Of a stretch of 64,000 nucleotides of DNA, positions 38,742-51,492 are shown one piece after another (within the stretch, counting starts at the first letter, position 1; the number at the start of each line of letters is the position of its first letter). Below the pieces are notes generated by a model. The model saw nothing but the letters and a program-made list of their open reading frames with translations, was not told the DNA's origin and ran no database searches. The stretch is from positions 465,025 through 529,024 of the forward strand of contig WBMW01003203.1 in the NCBI GenBank assembly GCA_013396635.1. The letters run 5' to 3'. Source of the stretch: Penelope pileata (lineage: Eukaryota; Chordata; Aves; Galliformes; Cracidae). The translations under genes and the position numbers were made by a program.

Positions 38742-41700
38742 AATTATCCATCTCCTCTAGTAACTACAGAGGACTGTATTTAAATAACTAATTTAAAAAC
38801 TTCTTCCGATTGTGCATTTAGAAATGAGTCAGAATGCTGGTGTCTGGACAGCAGCAACTCTCGAGTTTGCAAAGTACTCAACAACACTGGAAAGCAGATA
38901 ACATTATCTTCAGATAACAGAATCTTCCCACAAAGCATTTTTGGAAGAATCCGCTTATACAGATTAACTTTTGTCTGAAGATCTACTTTCTCACCCAAAC
39001 CACTTCCTAGCTCAGGGCTCCATCAAAATCTCATAAAAAGAGAAACTCAGCCACGCTGCAGATTTGAAGGGTCCCTACTTAAACTTCTGTGCTACAGCTT
39101 ATCTTCGTTAGATAAAAGGAAGAATCGCAGAGAATCACAATGAATACCCAAACTGTCTCTACACAAGCTGTGCCACTGAGTGTTTCCAAGACAGTTCTGA
39201 TATGTGCAGGTTCACCGTGCTGCAGGAAAACCCACCAACACGTTGAGTAGAACACGGTGCAGGACACGGGCTGAAATGGCTCCACGATACTCAGATGTAC
39301 CATTGCATCAGAGGAACAGCTACCTGCAGAGGTATGGTGCGCTTTATTCCAACCTTTTCCACTGAACTAACACCATATAACCTGTTGAGTTGCAAAGACT
39401 CTTACTGAGGATACCATGGAATGTATTAGGCATGTATCTACGGGACATACAGCTTCCTCCAGTTCCTCCTGCAGCTTCTTCCTCTCCCACCCCTGTCTGC
39501 AGGAGAGCTCACACACTAACAATGCACGAAATGGCTTCTCTACTTGGTCACACAAACCCTACAACATTTTCCTGTTAAGAATATTTTTGGAAGCATTTGT
39601 AAAACAGCTTAACAGTGAGAATAAATTCAGTTGCAGAAATAGCACAAACTTAGGTGCTTGGGTACAACTTAAATGCGAAGGTGAAAGAAAATGAGGTATA
39701 CAAGGGAAATTCTGATTCTTACCCTTCTCTATCAATTCTCCAAACAGCTGCTGCATGTACTTCAAGCAGGTGAGAGGATCAGTATAGAGTCTTCAAAGCA
39801 AATTACCTGTACATCATTTCTGTTTAGAGGACCGCGTTGCACAGACCGTGGCAGTCAGCATAGTAAAAAGCCTATCCTAAAACTGTCTCTAGATCTTGTA
39901 ATTCAATGCTGTACTGAAAAATACCATGCAAAAAATAGGGGTCCTCAGGAATGGCAGTACTATGCAAACTTGTAATTTACCATTTAATATTAGTACCACG
40001 AGACTTGAGAAGATAAAGCTGCAAGACCTTCTCCCACCACTTTCTTTTAACGTAAGTACAATTCACAGCTTTCCTTGCTTGTGTTACTCTGTCAGTTAAC
40101 GGATAAGCAGAGACAGTTCTTTGATGCTTCCCATAATCTTGGCTTCCCCAAGGTAGGTATACAGTTAATGACAGGACTGAAGGCTTCGCAGGGCTAAAAT
40201 GGGAACAACCCATTTCACCTTATCAAGAACTTTGGTTAATTACTTGGCCCTGCCTGATTTTCTCATTTTCTAGAACTCATTTTCTAGGTAGAAACCGAAC
40301 GGTGATGTGGTAATGTGCTCTTTGTTTCAGTATCTATAACTTCATATCATATAACCTGGAGCTCTTTGCACTTTTGACTAAATCTATGATTTTTATGGAC
40401 ATATTAAAAAGTCACTAGAAAAATCGTTTTGAAGCTTTCAGCAAAAAGTTATGTGAACAACTCTGTTGTACTGAGACACAGATCTTCTCTCTAAAACAAG
40501 TTGACACATTTAAAATTCTGCACTTAAAAGATGACCCTTTTTCCTAAGTGAAAGAGACTAACTAGACAGCTTCAACTGTAAAAAAGACACAAAATTATGA
40601 ATAATTGATATGAAAGACACTTGAACCAATCTCGTGAATGCATGTTGCTATGAGAAACAAAGTGCATTACGTATCCTGGGGAAGAGTAAAGTGATTGAAT
40701 GCCATCTATTCAAACAGCTATACAGATTATTTAGCAAATATTCATTGCAAATGTCTTCTTTTAGCAATTTGATCCACAAAAAGTGGCTTCTTGCAAATTC
40801 CACCAACAATGTTTGCAGAGGTGAATACTTAATGCCTAGAAAACATAAACATTATGTCTAGCTATAAAGCTAAATAAAACCTTACCTTTTAAAATGTGAA
40901 TAATAAGTGTATTCTGATATTGAAGCCAGCATTTAGGAAAGCTTCATTTTTTTTTTTTCTGCAATTTTTAAGATATTTTTGATTCTATAGATGCAAAGTG
41001 ATAGTGTTTTTCTACCTGGTCTCCATTTTTTGTCAGGAATTACGTCATCCTTCTCACAAGAGAAATCAACAATTTTGCACAAAGAACTATCACTTGAAGC
41101 CTTTCACTGGTCAGAAAAGTAAAAATTTTATTACCTCTGCCCTGCTCTTACATTATTAAATGACTCTGGTGTGCACTGAGAAGAAGCCAAGCACAGGGTT
41201 TTGTTAACAGGGGAGGCTTACCCAAAAGCTTTGGCCTACATCTGTCCTCTTATATTGGTTTATACATGCAGAAAAAAGGACAAATGAACCCTTAGCTTGA
41301 CATCCACATTAACACGTTTATGGCGAGGAGCCAAAAAGGGGTGGTAACCCAGGTAATGATTGCTAATTGGTTATAAATGCTATTAACATTTATGAGAACA
41401 GCTTGGGATAGCATGAATCCTGAAGCCCCCTGATAACTTACAGTGACTATCTAAATAAGAAAGCAATAAATTGTTAACACCATTCCCTCTGAGGGAAGCA
41501 AGTAGCATCATGAATAAAGGTGATGCAGAGCCCAAGGAGGAATACCCACCCGCAGAAGCCCAGCAGCAACACAAGACTTGGAGACGGCGGCCAGCTAGAG
41601 CGGTGACTTGGTCCCACTCAATCCCACAGTGGCAGCCCCAGTAAAGCCAGCACCAGGGCCTTGATAGATGTCTCTTCTGTACAGATTGTGCATGTCTTTG

Positions 41701-44700
41701 TGTGTGTGTATGTGTGTTAGAAATCTAAATTGCTATCTGCTACATATACCCACTTAGTAAGAAAAAATGCAGATTTTATGTCAGCGACCTGTACAGCTCT
41801 TTTGGCTCACTTGCCCTAACTTTCCCCATGAAAAGGTCCGTTTACTTTCAATGCAGTTAGGGCAAAAAGTTGTGGAGGCAAGGTTTGTTGTTCAAAAGAC
41901 AGCTACTGTAAGAGAGATTTTGTACAAAAATTCACATTACGCGTAATACAGACTAACCCACAACACGGAGTATGGGTCTTCTTTCTCACTTTCTTATCAC
42001 AGCTGAAAGGTTTCCATATCTTAACGGACGTACGAAATAAAAAGCAAAAAGGAGCCCATCATAAAATGCTATAAATGAACACGCAAATAATTCAACTTCT
42101 TTTTAAAAGGCCTTAGACCATCCAAGTCAAAAACAAAAGGTGAAGTGCATCAAAAAGCACAATGAAAAATGGCAACAAATTTTTAGCCTAAGAATACCAG
42201 AATAAATGCTGACTTTAACTGAAATGCTGCAGAAGCTTAATAATGCCTATGAGAGGTAAAGCAAACCTAGCCACTTAAAATACAGTTTCTCAGCACCAGT
42301 AGAAAGAATCAGCTCAACTGAGATACAAACCTGCAGCAACAGCTAACATGAGATATTTAGAATTCCCCACACCCCCAAAATTCATTCAGATCTCATACAT
42401 TATTCCACAGGGAACCTAACACAGAAGCTATCAGCAATACACCTGAACCACCAATAGTAATAATTTTAACAGCTCCTTTTTTCAATGAGTCATTACATGT
42501 GCTGCATGCTGCACCCAGTAGTATTTTTGTAAAGCCTAAGTGAAGGTTTAAACAGCATATATTTTATTATACTGAGTGACTAATTCTGCCTCTTTTGAAA
42601 TTACTTTCCTCTCTCATCCATAGTTTGATTCACATATACACACTGGCTATTATATCAAAGGTAATAGTAGATTTTAAAAAGGTGTCTGTAGAGAATTTTG
42701 TAGGTATAGGATTCTGGGATTACAAGCTGGTTGTTCAGCCTAATTAATGCAATGTATACTTCATAGTTATGCAAATATGAAAGTAATTCAGATGAAACTA
42801 ACTCCATCTTCTTAGGTGATTACTCTTTCCATCACTTACATCTAGTTTTAGGGTACTCAACTACACAACTTTCTTACAATAAATTAAAACGCTGATCTTA
42901 AACATCCCCTCAAACTATCAGGGGAACAGCAACAGGCTCGCACTGTTAACAGAAACCTAAAGGGATCCTGTTTCACAGCATTTTCAGCAAAGAATTACAC
43001 TACCTTGGTGACAATCAGGCAGTCAAATGGTTCAAGTTCAGATCAAGATCTTTTGTGTTCTGTAATTCTGCATTTTAGGTAAACTATTCTTACTCTTATT
43101 CAGAACTTTCATATAGTTCGCAGAACTTAAACCCTAAATGGTTCCAATAATCAGCTTCCCAATTTATCATCACTGGAAGAAAATCAGATTCCATTATTTC
43201 TTTAATTAGATTTTGGAATGACCGTTGACTTTACCATAACTTTGCTTCATCAGCACTGGGAGGTGGAACTCGACAACCTGGGATCCGTGTGCCCATTTCA
43301 AATAGACAGTTCAAATACAAATTTTACTTTCTCTTGGAGAAGCAGATGGCATCATCCTGCTTGCATATTAAAACAAGTCCTTTCATACAGTTAAATCAGA
43401 TGCTTGATCATTTGCCATGACTTTCAAATGTTATTTGCATATACTACCAAAAATTACCTATTTATTCACACCACTATCCCTCCATATGCATTCACTCATA
43501 ATTCTACTGGGGAATATGATAGGAAAAGTAGTATGCACTAACAGCTACAGCTCAGCATTAAGTTCATGCTCATGTCCCAGTAGCTCCATGTGTTTAAGGT
43601 AACACACCAAATTAAGGACCAGTGCATATCCTATGCAGAGCAGGCTGTACGTAACTGTGAAGAATGTGCATTGAGATCATGACCAAGCTCTGAATTAGGA
43701 CCCCACAACACACTAGACATTGGGTTAAGGTATGTGAAGACCCAGGTTTACTTCTAGTCAAATTGCTTAATCAATGTTAAAAAATATTTATCTATCCCCA
43801 TCAAAATCATCTGAACTAGCACTACATACACACGCTTGCAGGATCACAGTATAAACAGACACGTGCAGCATGGAGATAAATGACTCATGAATAAAGAACT
43901 TAAAATTGTATTTTTTCAATTATCTCCATTACTCTTTCAGAAGACAAAAAAGAATGCAAATACTATTGCATAGAATTATGAGCTTTGAAGATCTAGAATC
44001 TTTTTAATTATGGACGAAAACTTTATTCTTTCCTCAATCTAGCAGAAGTCTGAGAAAGCGAAAGATGAAAAAGATGAATTTGCATTTAAGAAAAGGAAAA
44101 ATTGTAGGGAATAATTTGAACAACTTTGTATTTGGCCGAATGAACACACATTTCAGAAAAGATAAATATAGCAGATAAAATAGAAAAGCAAAAAAACTTT
44201 TTTTTGGCAGTACTGAATAAAGCAATAACTATCAGGAAAAAAATACAGAAACCCAAAGTTAAATTCTTAAAACAAATTTAAATAGGAAAGGGTCTTTTTG
44301 CTAACTAAATGCAAAAATTAGTGAATGAGAAAGAAAGGCACACTAATAATAGGAACTGATGCAGTCTTCATGTATTGAGATTGGTCACAAAATTAAATTA
44401 ATATTCAGGTATATAAATATATTGATACACTGATTCTAAACCCTCCCAGTATGACAGCTATGTTACTGGAGATTAAATAATTCGTATCACAATGGTCAGG
44501 AAGGGAAGACTTGATATACTGAACAACTGGTAACTCATGTTCAAACTTGAGCAGGAACATACAGGATCTTTGTAGATACCCATGTGAACACGAAAACTAT
44601 TGTGAGAAGCTGAAATGTTACATTGCAGCTTCCTCATGATGAGCATTAGGAAGGATGCACTTTTATAATTTAGAAATGGTACATGCAGGAACAAGTAGCT

Positions 44701-47226
44701 CAGAACCAACTTAGTCTTCTCTGCTGGACATAGAGTTCCACCTAGAATTGAACACAGACTCCAATCTTCAAATAAATTAGACTGAAGTGATAAAGTCTGG
44801 GGATAATATTACTCTAAGGCTGAAAATTATAAAATAATAATGGAAAACGTTTCCAAGAATATTTAACTGATTTTTGCTGAAATACTTCAGAATTTCTTCG
44901 ATTGGAATAAAGCTAAAACATTTTAACATCAGTTAAAAGGAAATGGCATAACTTATGTTAATAAACTCTAAATTATTTCAATGAATTCCTGAGTTAAATT
45001 TCTTTCCTCCACCCTGTGCTGCCTTTCAGCACCCCAGTTACTTGGTTAATAAAAATACTTAGCTGACTGTAGTGAGCAATTTGTTAATGATCATAATCTG
45101 CTTCCTACTCTGTGAGAGTCCTTTCTTTCACCATGACAGAAAAGATTTATTTTCATAAGCCTGAATAAAATGCGTTGACAATTTTCAGATCACTACCTTT
45201 TGGGAAAGTGGCATTGTGAAACAATCACTTGGGGTTTTACTTTTAAAAGGGGAACAAAAATTTCTTCTGAAAAGCCATATCATAAGTTCTGACATGGAGC
45301 TGTAAAGACAAATTCTGGATTTAAAACACAGCATGCAAATTGTTGGATTTCTCTTTTCCAAACAGTGAACTAGCTTGGAATGTTACATCCAATTTTACTA
45401 GGAAACAGCTACTACAACCCATACTTCAGAATCATGCTTGCAGAACAATGCAACGTGTGTACGCCTCGATTTTTAACTGTGTTAGCCTGTTGTCATGGTG
45501 AAGAGTAGTTACTATCACTATCACAAACTCATGCTACATGCAATCTGTAGCATTTTTACAGTTTATTTTTACACTACTACAATCAGTCTCCCGAAGGACT
45601 GAAGAAAATACACGATCCTCAGAGCTGCAGGGCAGGCAGAAAGGATTTGAGAAACTGGATAGGAATGCAGGAGTTGCAAGGATCCGATTCCCAAGACAAC
45701 ATTTAGCAAGGTAACAAAGGCAGTGAGGCAAAAAGAATGCACGTTAGCAAAGATGCAACATTTTTAGATGTGCCATATAGAAAAAATTCTGATTAATCAC
45801 AAGCGTACAAAAAAGGAATCTGGTAGAGGTGAAAAAAGATAACTTCAGTTTGCTTCCCAGCAAAAACAGGCTTGCCATCTACCGTGTATCTTCACTTATA
45901 ACCAGATGGAAATTTTTTCAACAGCCAAAGTCTAAAACTAAGCTAAATCAAAACTGATTTGAAAAAAGATTTAAATGTAAAAGCACTTGTAAGGAAAAAA
46001 GGGATTTTCAGCCTACAGTCCACAAGCCAGAAAGATACTGCCAGCAAAAGCTTATGCTGGAAGTCACCTACTTAACAACAAAGTGCAGTGTAGAATGAAG
46101 AATGGTTGAGAAAGCAGAAAGTAAAGAAAATTGAAGAGGTAAGCCTGATGGGCCACAAGAGATATTAATTTCTGTTGTAATAATTGTTATTCTACAGCCA
46201 ATCACGATATTACAGGACATATGCTATCTTTCCCAGCTGTTTGTATCTCCCTTTTTTGGCTTTCGAAGCCACTCCTCAACTAAGCAGCAACCTAGATTTT
46301 CAGAAAAGATTGTTTTGGAATTAATTTTAATATTACTAACGTTAAATGTTACTAATTACTAATGTTAAAACATGCTAACACAACCAATTCAACCATTAGG
46401 AACTGTGTTCCCAGTTTACCACTGCTAAATCCCACCTGGATGATTTGAATGCTTACCTCTGGAATATCAAACTAAATCAAACGACTAGCAATCAAGCAGA
46501 AATCAAAATATGCACATTTTCCCACATCTAAATTCAGTGATAGCTGTTATCTATTACTAGTGTTACCTAGACATTAATAAAATTAAATAAAAGAGAAAAA
46601 GTTAAAAAGAAAGAACAGTAAAACATGAGGATAATATACACAACATTTCTTGTTTTGTGACTCGTTGCTTTTTTATTTCCTTTTTTCCTCAAGTAAATAA
46701 TTCCAGATAAAAGTGAGCTACGACAATAATCTAGTATATTAAGTAAGCTAAAATTTACAATTTTTAGTGCTGTCTTCTTTTGTCTTCCTCCTCTGCAGAA
46801 ATTTTTATTCTGTATAATCTACCACTGAACTAGAAAATTTCGTCATGTTAAGTAGGGCCTTTTCTTAACAAGATGTCAACGAATTTTAAACAGACCACTG
46901 CCTCTTCATTTATAACTCCTCATTCTCTTCACAATACTACATTCCTCAGTGGTTATAAGCAACCATTCTTTTCTATTTAGATGTCATCGTATCCAGGTTT
47001 CAACAACTGAAGGGCAGCTCTTCCTGATACCTTTTGCTTCTCTAGACAAAAAAAAATGTTGTGCCTGGTCTAAACTTAGAAACTGGATGAAGCAGGTTTC
47101 AAACAGTCAATTTTGTTAAAGATTGAAAATTTCAATACAGTTTAAAAAGCAAATACATATTCCATTTTTGCTCCTTCATATGAGTCACTTGGAAGTCTTC
47201 ACAAACAAATATCCATTCTTACTCAC
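38742..47226 (-). other. MARCHF1: MARCHF1 large intron (candidate exon C' side)
   Basis: The remainder of the large intron up to the donor of candidate exon C'. If C' is not real, the intron simply continues to the donor of exon C at 47865. It contains the LTR-like or promoter-like segment at 41150-41790 and otherwise only AT-rich unique sequence. Two short splice-like frames (39729-39765 and 40886-40913) were considered and rejected because their lengths would break the frame. Confidence 0.65.
41150..41790. other. LTR-like or promoter-like segment (unconfirmed)
   Basis: This segment stands out from the AT-rich intron. In order on the plus strand it holds TAATTGGTTATAAATGC (CAAT-like and TATA-like elements, about 41362-41378), polyadenylation-type signals CAATAAAT (41465) and GAATAAAG (41511), then a GC- and CpG-richer part around GAGACGGCGGCCAGC (41581). 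A (GT)n-like run follows (41698-41717). This promoter-to-poly(A) order is typical of a solo LTR of an endogenous retrovirus, but I cannot define TG...CA ends or a target duplication. No viral coding sequence is present. Confidence 0.3.
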
Positions 47227-47370
47227 CTGGGGAGGTCTACTGATGTAAATGGATTTATTTGAATGAGTAAAAACTGCAGGATTAAAATTATTGTGAGTCT
47301 CTTTATTCAACGTAGCACAATTCATGGTAACTCCAGTATGTAATTTGTCAAAATACAGTCTGAACATTTT
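47227..47370 (-). CDS. Candidate MARCHF1 cassette exon C' (144 nt, 48 codons)
   Basis: Seen: an open minus-strand stretch ending in a strong donor, CCCCAG|GTGAGTAAG. It begins after a plausible acceptor, CAAATCTATCCATAG. The resulting exon is 144 nt, phase 0 at both ends, and encodes 48 residues without a stop. They start KMFRLYFDKLHTGV and end THSNKSIYISRPPQ. A second possible acceptor (TGTTCAG, exon end 47359) would give 133 nt. It lies only 495 bp downstream of exon C and would insert in frame between the STL of C and the NDKSPG of D. It could also act as an alternative first exon, because an ATG sits at its second codon. I do not recognise the peptide and recall no such segment in the mammalian short isoforms. 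The case rests on donor strength, frame and position; a chance open frame is a real alternative. Confidence 0.45.
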
Positions 47371-47865
47371 CTATGGATAGATTTGCATGCAGAAGTCTCA
47401 CCGTCTACTTTAGCATCAAATGAAATATATAAAGATCAATTAAAACTTCATCTCTCTAATACAACACAGACATATCCTACTTTGTTCCTGTTATGGACAG
47501 GAGCAAAGAGCAAGCAAGGTACCCGTAGATAACGTTGAACCGTAACCATCGGGGACCAAATATCATTGCATCAATTAAAATCTCAAAGAACGTAAGTAAT
47601 CCAAATCAGGTCATTTCCTGCTTTCAAACTTTACCATTCACAAAACATCAACACTGACTTAGAGACATAACATGCAAGTCAGAATGGACCATGCATAGCA
47701 CAAAAGATGAAGAAAAAGCAAATGGAGTTAAGTAGCTACAATGCCAAAAGGTTTCATGCATTGAGGCAATGCAGTCAGAGGCAAACACTACATTTAAAAA
47801 ATAATTTAACACCTCTGAAGTTCATCTGTGCATGCAACCATCATAAAATGCAACTTTTCACTCAC
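47371..47865 (-). other. MARCHF1: Short intron between exon C and candidate exon C'
   Basis: 495 bp starting with the exon C donor GTGAGTGAAAAG and ending with the candidate C' acceptor ATCCATAG. No repeat is visible. Such a short spacing inside a gene whose other introns are many kilobases is notable. It would fit a cassette exon close to its upstream partner. Confidence 0.45.
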
Positions 47866-48005
47866 CAGAGTAGAGTTATGTGAAGCATCACCTGAGACCT
47901 CGGGTGTTCTTGTGCTGTTTGGAAGTCTGTGAGGGTTACGAGCTATTGCTTGGCACCAGCCCAACATTTTCTCCTTCCACTTATCCCTTCTCAATTTCTG
48001 AAATT
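47866..48005 (-). CDS. MARCHF1: MARCHF1 coding exon C, containing the MLGWC isoform start
   Basis: MARCHF1 is a membrane RING-CH E3 ubiquitin ligase of endosomes and plasma membrane in antigen-presenting cells. Known substrates include MHC class II beta chain and CD86. This exon encodes part of the cytosolic N-terminal region before the RING-CH domain. Seen: a 140-nt minus-strand exon with acceptor ending ATTATTTTCAG and donor CTG|GTGAGTG, open throughout. The translation contains [14 protein letters not shown] followed by [20 protein letters not shown], which matches from memory the mammalian isoform beginning [18 protein letters not shown]. The ATG is at 47965-47967. Twelve in-frame codons lie upstream of it within the exon ([12 protein letters not shown]), with no stop, so the frame may continue into earlier exons. 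A second AG 8 nt further in (exon end 47997) is an alternative acceptor. The exon ends in phase 0, as exon D requires. Family and orthology are very likely; use of the distal acceptor is inferred. Confidence 0.92.
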
Positions 48006-50454
48006 CTGAAAATAATTTAGAGTCCCTGAAACATTGACACGCTGAATTTATTGTGTGCTTGTCTCTGGACGCATGCCTTTAAAAACAGCTTTTAAGTTGT
48101 ATCTAAACAAGCTAATAAACATTTTTAGAACATGTTTATTTAAAGTACTTCCAAGGGTTATGCCATGCAGATTAGAAGACAGCTATGCACATTCAGCACA
48201 GGTTACAAGTATTACTACTATTTTAGTGTCAGCAAATTCAGTGCCTTCTCCCCACGTTAAATCTTTCTCAGGTTGTCACTTTAGTAGAAAAGTGTTATTT
48301 TAAAGGAATTTCATTACAAGATAACTTAGAATAGCATCACTCCTAAAGCCATATAACATTTGAAAACAATACCCCACACTCTCTGAAACCACTAGAAGGA
48401 GAGGAAGGTATTAAATACATATCAACAGTGTGAAAACATATATGTACATACCCACGCCTACACAAACTGGAGTATCTGGCTTGTCTTGAAATGGGAAACT
48501 ACAATGCATCATTGAAAACAGCAAAACGTAGGTAAGCGCATCAGCAATAAATGCTACCCCAAACCGAAAGCTGCACCTGAACTTCTTTCTAGTTTGTAAC
48601 AGCAACAAAACACCTTTTAACTAACACTAACACATTCTGGAATTACAGTACTACTAAATTTGAGGTTGGTTTATTTAAGTAGAAGAAACTTTCCTCAGTA
48701 ACAATCTACTTTTTTCAGCTGTAATGTGTAACACAGATCTCCAGTGCAAAACTTTGCTAATTAATTACAAAATATAACTTGGAGCAATTTTTTTTTTTCT
48801 CCACTACATCTGAATCATTTGTTATGTGGTTGTTAATAACATTTTGAATTCAAAGTGTGTTATGCTGTAACATCATGAAATACAGTAAACAAAGATTAAC
48901 CTACCAGGCTGACTGACTAGTCCTTCCACATTAGACTGATTAGACCTGGAACATACATAAAATAATGCCAAAGACCTTACGTGGCAAAGTAGTATCTATT
49001 TAATGTGTAAGATAAAATTATTTTTTCTATAATACTTCTCCATACAGTACATAAGGACAGACTTCTGTTTACAGCAGGCTTTAATTTTTCCAGGTTCTGA
49101 TTCTGAAAAACTATAGTCCAGCTATGGTTCTATCCCTTCCTTCCTTACAATTAATATTTAATTTTCAAAGCATTAAATGCATGAAGCTGTGTTTTTCCAA
49201 GCAATCTAATGGAACTGACAGCAAGGAATAAGCGTGAATTAGCCTCGTCTTTTGCATACTTGAAATGATGGTGACTCTACAGGTGAACTGATTCTTAAAT
49301 TTTTTCAGTCTATTGAAATCTTAACAAGAATTATAAAGATATGCAAATGAAGCATTAGTTAAATGAAGGCTGCCATATAGGCTGCTGACCACCTGTGAAT
49401 TCAAACCCATTATTCCATTACAAAATATTTCAGCCATAGACTCCCAAGATTTGAGTCCTTCAGAGCGTGAGTACAATCCAGCAAAAGCTTCAAAATGAGA
49501 AGGCTAATGAAGTGATGACTAAACTCATTGCCACCAATTCAGCAGTAGTTCCCACTTCCACTGGATCAGGGCATCCACCCTCTTGCAACCCCTAAGAGAC
49601 TGTTTATTTTCATCGATTTTGTGAATGCAGCTAGCAGAATTTGCATACCAAGTGCTTTAAATACTTTCCAGAATCAGAAAAAGGGAAAACGTGCACATGT
49701 CCTACTGTGCAACTTGGAAAAACAAGCAGTAAGGGGCATCCCATTTTTATTTTTTCAAGCTTCTACTGCATATTCTAGCTCATTTCTACATCATTTAGGC
49801 TGAAATACTATTTATCAATTGAGCAGGGCTGAAACAACAGCGGAATCTGATTTCTGCTTCCAGTAGTGTCTTTATTCTATTCCTTTTTCTAACTGGAGCA
49901 CACAAAACCTTCTCAGAAAATTACACGTCTGCAAAAGTAATCTGATGTCTCTGGAATTTCCTAGTTTTCATTCAAAATTTCAAGGAGAAAGCATTTCAGT
50001 GTTGTTTACTTTTTAAAATGAGACAAATTATTTGGTTCTGCTGCTCTACAACCTGTCATGGTGCTTCCTCACATGGTGTCACGTGAGTGGAGTTCACAAG
50101 TGAAGGAGACGACTTGTAACACCGTATGAGGGATGACACTGGTCAGTTCAACCTGGATGGAAAGGGATGAGCCGCTGCTGCTCTGTTTATGACTGCATTT
50201 GGGGGTAGGCAAAGAGTTACCACTCTACAATTGGCAAGTGAAGTCTGTAGAAGAAACGTTGAGTCAAACTTCCATGCCACTTAAACTTTCATGGACAGAA
50301 GAACAGCTTTGGGGAAGTGGTTCTCCATTTTGGTAACATCCATCAGTAACCCTTCAATAGAACTGATCACTATACACAAGACTCACAGGCAGATTTCATT
50401 TCTTAAGATGTTAAGATTGCTGAAATGCAATTCTCTTGTGATCAATAAATTACT

Positions 50455-50500
50455 GGGGGGGGNATGGCGCACATGGCAGCGAAGGAGGATGTGGGGGGGG
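50455..50500. other. G-rich anomaly with ambiguous base
   Basis: Two runs of eight G (50455-50462 and 50493-50500) enclose an N (50463) and a GC-rich piece, ATGGCGCACATGGCAGCG. The surroundings are AT-rich, so this is either a polymerase or sequencing artefact or a real local insertion. Confidence 0.55.
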
Positions 50501-51022
50501 CGGCTGTTACATTTGTTGTTTTTGGTGCAGATGCCTGGAAACCAGAGATTAATTTTGACTGGAGGAAAAATACTGTTTAAAAAAAATCAAAAGAACACAT
50601 TTAAAACTTTTTCTTTTTTTTTTTTTTCTTAAAGTCTCCTCCAGAAGAATAAGAATGTAAAAACAAAAGCCCAGAAGAATGTACATATGATTTTATGGGG
50701 GGCTTGTATCTAAAGAGATATCAGGAAATGGAACTCTGCTGTTTCTCTGAATGCACATCATAAACAAGAAGCTCACTGCTTGGAAGCCCTTTATTGCTTC
50801 CAAGCTTTGCTTCTCCCTTGAAGAAAGAACGTTAACTTTAAACAAGTATATAACTTCTAGGAAAGTCTTCATTCTGATCTCAGAAGAATAATATTTCAAT
50901 CATCAGTTAAAAGACACTTGGTCTCCAGATCACTGTTCAGACGGATGACTTCCTGACCGTTCTCCCACAAGAATATCCAATCTTCCTCATACTGAAAAAA
51001 AACCACCTTGAAGTAAACCTAT

Positions 51023-51075
51023 TTAAGATAAGTGGCTGAAAAGGCCAAGGAGTAAAGATTAAGATAAGTGGCTGA
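51023..51075. repeat. 36-bp direct tandem duplication
   Basis: TTAAGATAAGTGGCTGA occurs at 51023 and 51059. The following bases (AGGAGTAAAGA versus AAGGAATAAA) also resemble each other, so about 1.8 units of 36 bp are present. Confidence 0.85.
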
Positions 51076-51492
51076 TATTCAAGGAATAAAACACAGTTCC
51101 CAAGTTCCTAGAGGTTTAAGGCCAGCTTGAAAATCTTTTACCCCTACTGACAAGTAGCTACTCCTACGAATAGTTAGCTGAAGCTTCCTTCCACTCTTGA
51201 TCACTTACGAAGAGCAAAAGGTTCAGGTCTTCACTGAAGAACCGTGCTAATATTCTATTACTTCTTATTAATTATTATCTTATAGTTATTTTAGGCTTCT
51301 ATTTTAATACAGCTTTATGTGTCAGGCTACTTTCTTTGTTTCCAAACCTTTATTGTCCACCAATTTTCTAGAAAACTTTTAGAAGAAACAAACCTATATT
51401 GTTGCATGCTTCTTTACACAGCAAATTCTTCTGGAGATGTATCAGTGAAGAGAGTGCCAGAATCCACCATCTCTAGAGCCATGTACTCGTCC

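Noticed and set aside
39729..39765. Minus-strand frame YMQQLFGELIEKG ending in a good donor GGTAAGAAT
   Set aside because: It is protein-like, but the acceptor is poor (CTTGAAG) and its 37-nt length would break the MARCHF1 frame between exons C and D.
40886..40913. Minus-strand 28-nt candidate exon with donor AAAAG|GTAAGG
   Set aside because: Its length is not divisible by three between phase-0 exons, and the acceptor is mediocre.
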